DNA of 60,202 nt, from positions 1-60,202 of the forward strand of contig NZ_LWQS01000050.1 of assembly GCF_001650695.1 (NCBI RefSeq). The letters run 5' to 3'. Shown piece after piece: positions 54,311-60,202 of this stretch. The position numbers and the translations under genes are program-made. Source of the stretch: Chloroflexus islandicus. Its GTDB lineage: Bacteria; Chloroflexota; Chloroflexia; Chloroflexales; Chloroflexaceae. Below the pieces are notes generated by a model. It was not told where the DNA came from. It worked only from the letters and a program-made list of their open reading frames with translations, and did not search any database. Every line of letters begins with the position of its first letter. Within the stretch, counting starts at the first letter, position 1.

Positions 54311-55438
54311 CTACGACGACGCGAGCAAAATGATCACCGACGTCTTATTGTTGTCGGTTGAGATCATGACCGTCGCGGTACGACCATCTTTGCTAAACGT
54401 GAGTTGGTAGGTGTCGCCGTATTGGCTGGTTTCACCCGCCTGCCAACCGTTCGCAACCATCTCGGTCTGGAAGAACGTGGCCATAGTTGCTGCCGAGTCG
54501 GTCGTCTCAAAGCTGATCAACTCACCCATCCGCATCTGATTGCTGATGTTGGGCGGCAATGGAATGTCAGCGCCGGTTGCTTGCAGTTGCTCGCATACTT
54601 CAGGCAGGGTGAGAGTTGTATTGCCGGTGAGCTTGGTAACGTTGTACTCCCAGCGCAGATTGCTGAGTGCGCCGGGCAGCGGTGCACCGCTTTCATCGAG
54701 TGCATCGCCGGTGATCGTGCCGGTGAGTTCACCTACATGGCGGACAACGACTGCTGGGTTGGATGATACCCAGATTTCACCGTTGGCTTGCCCTTGATAG
54801 CCAAGCGCTTGCTCGGTGAGGTTGAAGGTGTAGCGGTCGGTGGTAAAGCCATTGACGCGCACGCCGCGTTCGGCGAGCCGGGCATCTTGCAGATCGCCAA
54901 TCAGCGAATCAGGTGTCAAGATGCTGCCGGTGAACATGTCGCTGCCGGTAATGTTCAGGCAGTTCCGATCAGAGCCGCTCTCGACATACTGGTACGCTTG
55001 GGCGCCGATTTGGAGGTAGATGATGCGCGATACTCCGGTATCCGGCGAATCAGACTCAATGGTGAGGCTGCGATCGCCGTTTTGCAGCCAAATTTCGAGG
55101 AACGACAGTTTGATCGGTTCATCGGCTTGGCCTTCGGTCTTCAGCAAACCGTCAATCTTCATCTCGACCTGCACATTGCCGAGCGCCGTAACGTCGATGT
55201 CGGTGTTCGTGACCGGCGGGCGTTCGGTTGCGCCTCCCGCAGCGGCGGTTGGCTCGGTTGCCGTCGTTGGCGCTGCGGTAGCTGCTGGATTTGCCGCTGC
55301 TGTTGGGCGTGGTGTGCGCGTAGGCGGGGTTTCCGTGGTTGGGGTTGGCGACGGGTTGCTGGCTGCGCCACCGCAGGCGGCGAGGAGCACAACCAGCATG
55401 GCGCTCAGGAGGGTAAGGGCGACTCGGTGGATATACAT
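54311..55438 (-). CDS. Secreted lipoprotein with LppX/LolA-like middle domain and shared C-terminal domain
   Basis: 375 residues; ATG 55438 with AGGGGA upstream. Lipoprotein signal ending LAAC (Cys22), then a Pro/Thr/Ala linker (about 25-75). The middle (about 80-285: VEMKIDGLLKTEGQADEPIK, GQANGEIWVSSNPAVVVRHV) looks like the beta-rich half-barrel of LolA/LppX-type lipoproteins. The last 80 residues (IPLPPNISNQMRMGELISFE, YQLTFSKDGRTATVMIS) match the C-terminal domain of the lipoprotein at 52465-53346. Function unknown; possibly binds a hydrophobic ligand at the cell surface. Confidence 0.85.
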   Translation of the reverse strand: MYIHRVALTLLSAMLVVLLAACGGAASNPSPTPTTETPPTRTPRPTAAANPAATAAPTTATEPTAAAGGATERPPVTNTDIDVTALGNVQVEMKIDGLLKTEGQADEPIKLSFLEIWLQNGDRSLTIESDSPDTGVSRIIYLQIGAQAYQYVESGSDRNCLNITGSDMFTGSILTPDSLIGDLQDARLAERGVRVNGFTTDRYTFNLTEQALGYQGQANGEIWVSSNPAVVVRHVGELTGTITGDALDESGAPLPGALSNLRWEYNVTKLTGNTTLTLPEVCEQLQATGADIPLPPNISNQMRMGELISFETTDSAATMATFFQTEMVANGWQAGETSQYGDTYQLTFSKDGRTATVMISTDNNKTSVIILLASS

Positions 55439-55549
55439 TAGAGTTCCCCTTTGCAGAACCAGTTACAGTGTGGGCAGGTCTATACCACTTGTTACTGTAA
55501 CACCCGTCGATCGCTCTCACAAGAGGGGTGGCAAAGGATGACGATTTTG

Positions 55550-56599
55550 TCAGAACGTAGGCGGTTGCTGCTTCCTAATCGTCCATAACACTGCCGCCAA
55601 CAAGCGCTGCGCCGTGTCATCCCAGCGCGGTAAGGCGGCGGCGCGTTGCCACGCTGCGGTGCTGAGGCGCGCGCGCAGGGCGGTATCAGTGATGATGGTG
55701 TGTAGCGCAGCGGCCAGCGCTGCTTCATCGTCGGGCGGTACGAGCAGGCCGCCATCACCTACCAGCGCCGGCACTGGCCCGACTGCGCCGGCAATCACCG
55801 GCAACCCGCAGGCCAGCGCCTCGGCAAAGACCAAGCCGTAGCCTTCAAAGCGTGAGGGAAGGGCAAAGACGCTGGCCCGTGCGTAGAGGTTAGCTAGCTC
55901 ATCGTCAGTAAGCGTGCCACGGACTATCACCGGCGCAGAGCAGCTACGCACCGCTTGCCAGACTTCGGCAGCGTAGGCTGAATCGGCCTCAGTCTCGCCG
56001 ATCAGTTCCAATCGCCAATCAGGGCGTGCAGCTTGCCCCCATGCTCGCACCAAGCCGGCCAGATTCTTGCGCGGGATCCATTGCCCAATCGCGATCACCA
56101 GCGGCTCGCGTAGCACGCCTGCCGGCAAGCGGGCCAGCAGACGGTCGCATCCTCCTGACGCAACGAAGACCTGCGCCGGATCAGCTCCGCGTGCGATCAA
56201 GGTGGCCGCGCCGTCATCACTCACCGCCACCAGCGCATCGGTGCGCAACAGGGCCTGTTCCCATTCCCGTTCCCGCGGGTCGCTTGCCCCGGCCACTGCC
56301 GGCAACTCGTGGATCAGCGCAATCAGCGGACGCTGCGCGCGCCAGTGATCCAGCCACGGCGCAACGACAACCCGTGCCAGCGCATCAACCAGCAGCGCGT
56401 CGTACTGGCCGGCGAGCACCTGTGCGCCGGCCAGCGGTGCAGCCGCCAGTTGCCCGGCGACATCCGCCGGCCCTAACACAATTTCGTCAACGCGATGGCC
56501 CTGCGCGCGCCAGCGCCGGAAGACTTCGCGGTGGTAGAGATAGCCGCCGGTGAGCCGGTTCGGATCGCCGACGGTGAGAAAGGCGAGGTGCAGATTCAT
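55550..56599 (-). CDS. GT4-family glycosyltransferase
   Basis: 349 residues, GT-B fold, cytoplasmic or peripheral membrane. Landmarks: an N-terminal LTGGYLYHREVFRRW acceptor-side loop, VIAIGQWIPRKNLAGLVRAW (nucleotide-sugar side), and the EX7E motif in SRFEGYGLVFAEALACGLPV. Donor and acceptor cannot be read from sequence. ATG 56599. It follows queD on the minus strand across a 250-base repeat array. Confidence 0.9.
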   Translation of the reverse strand: MNLHLAFLTVGDPNRLTGGYLYHREVFRRWRAQGHRVDEIVLGPADVAGQLAAAPLAGAQVLAGQYDALLVDALARVVVAPWLDHWRAQRPLIALIHELPAVAGASDPREREWEQALLRTDALVAVSDDGAATLIARGADPAQVFVASGGCDRLLARLPAGVLREPLVIAIGQWIPRKNLAGLVRAWGQAARPDWRLELIGETEADSAYAAEVWQAVRSCSAPVIVRGTLTDDELANLYARASVFALPSRFEGYGLVFAEALACGLPVIAGAVGPVPALVGDGGLLVPPDDEAALAAALHTIITDTALRARLSTAAWQRAAALPRWDDTAQRLLAAVLWTIRKQQPPTF

Positions 56600-56640
56600 A
56601 AAGGTATCGACCGCAGAGGGCGCGGAGGTGTCCTATCTAT

Positions 56641-56830
56641 GGAGCGCGGGCCGCTGGCCCGCATGCTTTTCAATGCCCACGGAGCGCGGGCCGCTGGCCC
56701 GCATGCTTTTCAATGCCCACGGAGCGCGGGCCGCTGGCCCGCATGCTTTTCAATGCCCACGGAGCGCGGGCCGCTGGCCCGCATGCTTTTCAATGCCCAC
56801 GGAGGGCGGGCCGCTGGCCCGCATACTATT
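56641..56830. repeat. 40-base tandem repeat x5 with gcgggcc/ggcccgc hairpin
   Basis: Copies begin at 56641, 56681, 56721, 56761 and 56801 (exact 40-base period; the last diverges after 25 bases). Each holds the hairpin gcgggcc-gct-ggcccgc followed by atgcttttcaatgcccac. It fills the gap between queD and the glycosyltransferase. Uniform spacing without unique spacers rules out CRISPR. Confidence 0.92.
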
Positions 56831-56849
56831 GGCGTGGTCTGTTCATTTC

Positions 56850-57227
56850 TCACTCTAACGCACTGCCATACGCCGCATACGCCTGCGGATTCTCCCAAAT
56901 CCTCACCGTCAGCGTGGTGAGACCGCTCCCGCGCAGTGCAGCCGCAATCCGTTCCCAACAGTAGCGAGCGACATGTTCGGCGGTTGTGTTCACGTTATGC
57001 AACCCTTCCACGGTGCCCAAATCGCGGTAGTGCAGATCGGCCACAATCGCGTTAACCGCTTCGTGCAGACGGGTGATGTCAAACAGGGTGCCATCGGGCT
57101 GCAAGTGCGGGCCGGTCACGATCGCCTCTAGCCGGTAGGTGTGGCCGTGCATGCGGGTGGCCGGGCCGAAATTGCCTTCCAGCCGGTGGGCGGCCTCGAA
57201 TTGGGCATTGACGCCGATTTCGTACAT
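56850..57227 (-). CDS. queD: 6-pyruvoyl-tetrahydropterin synthase / QueD family protein with atypical active site
   Basis: 125 residues; ATG 57227 with AGGAG 7 bases upstream. Zinc ligands His14 (FEAAHRLEG), His27 and His29 (MHGHTY) are present, as are HNVNTTAEHVA and a C-terminal WENPQAYAAY Glu block. The catalytic cysteine of QueD, normally four residues before the HGH motif, is Ala23 here. So either another residue acts as the base or the enzyme makes a different pterin. The fold assignment is secure; the queuosine role is not. No other queuosine gene is adjacent. Confidence 0.8.
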   Translation of the reverse strand: MYEIGVNAQFEAAHRLEGNFGPATRMHGHTYRLEAIVTGPHLQPDGTLFDITRLHEAVNAIVADLHYRDLGTVEGLHNVNTTAEHVARYCWERIAAALRGSGLTTLTVRIWENPQAYAAYGSALE

Positions 57228-57344
57228 GTGGGTACTCCTGTATCGGACACTAGCCGGGTAGTGGTATGGGTTTGCTTTCGTAGCGAGCTACCACCTTATC
57301 GCACAGCCGGTTTCATTTGTCAAGGTTGTGTCTCTGGTTAGAGC

Positions 57345-57600
57345 AGACAGCGTGCGCGCTCTTGTAGACGCAGGGAGCGCAAAAGGCGTTAACGCAAAGG
57401 CGCAAAGCGAGCCAAGACGCAGAGGGTTAACGCAACGACGCAAAGCGAGCCAAGATGCAGAGGGGGTTAACGCAAAGGCGCAAAGGACGCTAAGGACGCA
57501 GAGGGTTTAACGCAAAGGCGCGAAGGACGCAAAGAGCGCAAAGGGTTTTGTATCTTTCGCCCTTTCACCCTCTGCGTGTTCAGCACCTGCTGCGGTAAAC
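57345..57600. repeat. Array of 'cgcaaaggcgcaaagcgagccaag' words with a short inverted right arm
   Basis: Four to five tandem left-arm units of about 40 bases (ttaacgcaaaggcgcaaagcgagcc, ttaacgcaacgacgc and similar) followed by gggttttgtatctttcgccctttcaccctctgcg. Same family as 3845-4258, 6727-6858 and 14011-14290, here with an expanded left arm and nearly no core. Confidence 0.8.
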
Positions 57601-57627
57601 AACGTATTTTATCTGCGCTCAGATTGC

Positions 57628-57835
57628 TCCCGTGCTCGCGGGGGATTGCTTCGCCTCGCTGCGCTCGGCTCGCAATGACAGGCCGAACGCGAGGGGGCGT
57701 ACCCAGTTGTCATTGCGAGGGGGCGCAGCCCCCGAAGCAATCTCCTGCTTCAGCGAGAACGAACACTGAGAGGATTACTCCCGTGCTCGTGGGGGATTGC
57801 TTCGCCTCGCTCCGCTCGGCTCGCAATGACATAAG
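57628..57835. repeat. Three 'gattgcttcg...cgcaatgac' elements
   Basis: Copies near 57645-57681, 57710-57752 (opposite orientation) and 57795-57831, with the gctcccgtgctcgcggggga flank also seen near 48250. Intergenic, upstream of the membrane glycosyltransferase. Confidence 0.8.
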
Positions 57836-57883
57836 AGAGCGCCCGCACCAATCTCTTGCGCGAGCGCCAAACTGGTTCTTTGG

Positions 57884-57889
57884 TATAAT
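57884..57889 (+). promoter_or_regulatory. Possible -10 of the membrane glycosyltransferase gene
   Basis: Perfect TATAAT 60 bases before ATG 57949. No convincing -35 at 16-18 bases. Confidence 0.45.
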
Positions 57890-57948
57890 CGCCGCGTTGC
57901 GCCTAGCAATCCATTAGGCGGTCTCGCATCTCTCACAAGGCTCTTGCT

Positions 57949-59901
57949 ATGCGTCTCGCGAGCGCAATCTTCCTAATCTTCTGCGGTTTCTACCTGCTCA
58001 CTATGAGCGGCCATACCTATTCAGCCGACGAAGAGACGATGTTGGCTGTAACCCGTAGCCTGATCGAGCGGGGCGATGTCGCGGTGGTGGCAATAGCAGA
58101 GTCGCCGTTCGTGGCGTTGCGTCCCGGTTTGGACGATCGAGGTTATTCGCCCTTTGGCGTGCTCCCTTCATTGCTGGCCATCCCGTTTCATCTGCTTGGC
58201 GAACTGATTGCTTCGTCTGGCGCACGGGCCGATTACGCGACGCGCTTTGCGGTGACGGCGCTCAATGGTCTGCTCACCGCCGCTACCTGCGCTGTGCTGG
58301 CCTTGTGGGCGTTGCGGCTGGGGGCAACCAAGGGTTGGGCGGTCATCCTTGCCCTACTCTACGGTCTGGCGACCTTGGCGTGGCCCTATGCCCGCACGTT
58401 TTTCTCGGAACCGTTGGCTGGCTTGCTGATCCTGATCGCTGCCGAACGCGCGCATGCGGCATGGTCATACCAGCGACCGATCGCGCGCTGGCTGGCCCTA
58501 TTTGTGTCTGGGATTGCCGCGGGTTTCTTGCTGGTAACGCGGATTGCGGCGGGTATTGTCTTGCCGGTCTTCGGCGTCTACGTGCTGTGGGAGGCGTGGC
58601 GCAGTTCGATGAGCGCATCCAATGCGTCACAGTTCGCCCCTTTCACCAATATCAGCAGACGCATCACTCAGACGCTCGGCCTTGTGGCCGTGTGGATCAG
58701 CGGAATGATTCCGGGCGGGTTGCTCTTCATCTGGTACAACCTTGCTCGATTTGGCACGCCGATCGCGTCGGGCTATGCGAGTGAAGCCTACGAGTTTACA
58801 ACGCCGTTCCTCACCGGTCTCACCGGCATGTTGTTCAGTCCCGGCAAGAGCGTATTTCTCTTTGCACCGCCGATCTTGCTGGCTATTCCGGGTGGTATCG
58901 CCCTCTGGCAGCGTGGTGAACGGGCGGTTGTGCTGTTGGTGATTGGGCTCTTTTGCTCACACCTCGGATTGTATGCTGGGTGGGGCCAGTGGCAAGGCGG
59001 TGGCGTATGGGGGCCGCGCTTTCTGCTGCCAGTGATAGCGCCACTCATCGTTCTTGGGGCCGGCATGTTTTTGCGCGAGGCACGGCAACCGGCGGCTACG
59101 TACCGGCGCGTGGCGCTGGCCGTGCTCACCGGCCTCCTCGGTTTTGCCGGCAATGTGGGGGGCGTGCTGTTGAATTTTGATACCTACGTGGTTTACGTTC
59201 CGCCAGCAGAGCAACAGTGCCCGATCGAGCCATCGCCGCTCATCGGGCACTGGTGTTTGTTGGCCGAACGCTGGCAGCGGTACGCCACTGCACCACCGGT
59301 ATGCAAATTGGGTGCCGGGATGTATCCTTCGGAAGCGCCGGATGGCGCTGCCCTGCCGCGGCGCACGGGGCAGCGCGGCGTAGTAAACTGCGCAACTGAG
59401 GATGGGGGCCGTCTCACGCTTGTCATTGACGACTGGCGTCCCGCCGAAGCGCCTACCAGTGCGCTCCGCCTGCGTCTGAACGGCAACGATCTCGGTGCGC
59501 TGCCGGAAGGCCAGCGGCGGGTGTACCACCTGCTCATCGAACCCGGTCAGGCACAGCTTGAAATTGTCGCGCGCGAGTGGAATCCGATGGCCGTTGGTTT
59601 CAGCGATCGCAATGAGCCGTTGGGACCACTCATCACCCGGTTGCGCGGGATTACAGCGAGTGGCGTTGAGCTCGCAGTGGTTGATACCGCGATCGCACCG
59701 CTGCCGGTGAATCCGCTCTCCCGCTGGGCATGGAACTACGATCCACCCAACCAGCATCTGGTTGATCACTGGGCATGGTACCTGCCGCGCTCTGAACTGG
59801 CCGGCCTGCCGGCGCAACGTTTGGCCGCCTTCATCTTGAGCACCGGCAGCGGTTTGCTGGCGGTTGGTCTCGTGCTCTTAGCATGTGCGCTGCGCAAATA
59901 G
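57949..59901 (+). CDS. Polytopic membrane glycosyltransferase-like protein (GT-C, GT39/ArnT type)
   Basis: 650 residues with about ten hydrophobic segments (about 5-20, 67-85, 100-125, 127-150, 155-165, 180-205, 240-258, 278-300, 312-332, 350-368) and a C-terminal transmembrane helix (about 628-648). The first external loop holds SADEETMLAVTRSLIERGD, like the acidic motif of polyprenyl-phosphate-dependent GT-C enzymes. A soluble beta-rich part (about 400-620) with several Cys follows, probably outside. Probably transfers a sugar from a lipid carrier to an envelope acceptor. ATG 57949 with AAGG upstream. A repeat copy of its own 3' end lies downstream. Confidence 0.82.
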   Translation: MRLASAIFLIFCGFYLLTMSGHTYSADEETMLAVTRSLIERGDVAVVAIAESPFVALRPGLDDRGYSPFGVLPSLLAIPFHLLGELIASSGARADYATRFAVTALNGLLTAATCAVLALWALRLGATKGWAVILALLYGLATLAWPYARTFFSEPLAGLLILIAAERAHAAWSYQRPIARWLALFVSGIAAGFLLVTRIAAGIVLPVFGVYVLWEAWRSSMSASNASQFAPFTNISRRITQTLGLVAVWISGMIPGGLLFIWYNLARFGTPIASGYASEAYEFTTPFLTGLTGMLFSPGKSVFLFAPPILLAIPGGIALWQRGERAVVLLVIGLFCSHLGLYAGWGQWQGGGVWGPRFLLPVIAPLIVLGAGMFLREARQPAATYRRVALAVLTGLLGFAGNVGGVLLNFDTYVVYVPPAEQQCPIEPSPLIGHWCLLAERWQRYATAPPVCKLGAGMYPSEAPDGAALPRRTGQRGVVNCATEDGGRLTLVIDDWRPAEAPTSALRLRLNGNDLGALPEGQRRVYHLLIEPGQAQLEIVAREWNPMAVGFSDRNEPLGPLITRLRGITASGVELAVVDTAIAPLPVNPLSRWAWNYDPPNQHLVDHWAWYLPRSELAGLPAQRLAAFILSTGSGLLAVGLVLLACALRK

Positions 59902-60202
59902 CTGTGGAGTGCGGCAGTCAAACTGCCGCCATTCAAGAAACATCTTGCCCGCCGGCTTGCTGGCGGTCGGTCGCGTGCTGATGGCGTGTCAAAAAGCTAT
60001 GGAGTGCGGCAGTCAAACTGCCGCCATTCAAGAAACCTCTTGCCCGCCGGCTTGCTAGTGGTCGGTCGCGTGCTGATGGCGTGTCAAAAAGCTATGGAGT
60101 GCGGCAGTCAAACTGCCGCCATTCCGAAACCTCTTGCCCGCCGGCTTGCTAGTGGTCGGTCGCGTGCTGATGGCGTGTCAAAAAGCTATGGAGTGCGGCA
60201 GT
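59902..60202. repeat. 94-base tandem array with tgcggcag palindrome and a copy of the upstream gene's 3' end
   Basis: The gagtgcggcag word recurs at 59908, 60002, 60097 and 60191 (periods 94, 95, 94); the window ends inside the array. Each unit holds the palindrome ggcagtcaaactgcc, then gccattc...aaac(c/a)tcttgcccgcc. The following gcttgctggcggtcggtcgc...gtgtcaaaaagctatggag part resembles the last 17 codons of the upstream gene and its stop region. Reading frames here are repeat artefacts. Confidence 0.88.

Overview
The window reads as a chromosomal segment of a GC-rich filamentous anoxygenic phototroph of the genus Chloroflexus or a close relative (phylum Chloroflexota). The main reason is a full-length 1219-residue bifunctional malonyl-CoA reductase (mcr, 20107-23766, minus), the hallmark enzyme of the 3-hydroxypropionate bi-cycle. 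Its start, length, both SDR active sites and C-terminus agree with what I recall of the Chloroflexus enzyme. The genus call is an inference from memory; no search was run.

Left part (283-17419, all plus): a long cobalamin (B12) gene cluster of the early-cobalt-insertion (anaerobic) type: cbiB, cbiX, a flavodoxin-like gene, cbiC, cbiD, cbiE-T fusion, cbiL, cbiF, a triple fusion cbiG-cbiH-sirC, cobA, cbiA, cobU, threonine-phosphate decarboxylase and cobyric acid synthase. Many junctions overlap by 4-19 bases, so translation is probably coupled. Five other junctions are interrupted by non-coding repeat cassettes, each different. cbiJ/cobK, cobS, cobT and an adenosyltransferase are not in the window. 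Two related minus-strand TPR-membrane-anchored proteins follow (17411-19864).

Middle (20107-42572): mcr is divergent from a cytochrome P450 across a 190-base spacer with a promoter on each strand. Plus-strand genes follow: a YgfZ-type folate-binding protein overlapping a 1323-residue protein with six GAF domains and a SpoIIE/RsbU phosphatase domain; a repeat-rich gap; a von Willebrand A membrane protein; clpS; then a tight trio of a beta-lactamase-fold lipoprotein, a DUF4139-like protein and a small membrane protein. Two secreted minus-strand proteins follow: a choice-of-anchor-I-like protein, and an M23 peptidase with a LamG-like domain.

Right-centre (42692-52388, all minus): branched-chain amino acid genes in the order ilvB-ilvN-ilvC-(repeats)-leuA-pheA-leuC-leuD. 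Upstream of ilvB the sequence shows what looks like a complete transcription attenuator: a consensus sigma70-type promoter, a 27-residue leader peptide in which 14 residues are Leu, Val or Ile, an anti-terminator strand overlapping its stop codon, and an intrinsic terminator. A second Ile-rich small reading frame lies between that terminator and ilvB. I consider this the best regulatory find in the window.

Right end (52465-60202): two secreted lipoproteins sharing a C-terminal domain (one with seven 20-residue repeats), a probable truncated lipoprotein gene, a GT4 glycosyltransferase, a QueD/PTPS-like protein lacking the usual catalytic cysteine, and a GT39-like membrane glycosyltransferase whose 3' end appears copied into a downstream tandem array.

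Non-coding repeats are abundant: 22-30-base perfect palindromes, 'cgcaaaggcgc' arrays with inverted arms, and 'gtcattgcgagg...gaagcaatc' elements. No tRNA, rRNA, CRISPR array or transposase gene was recognised.
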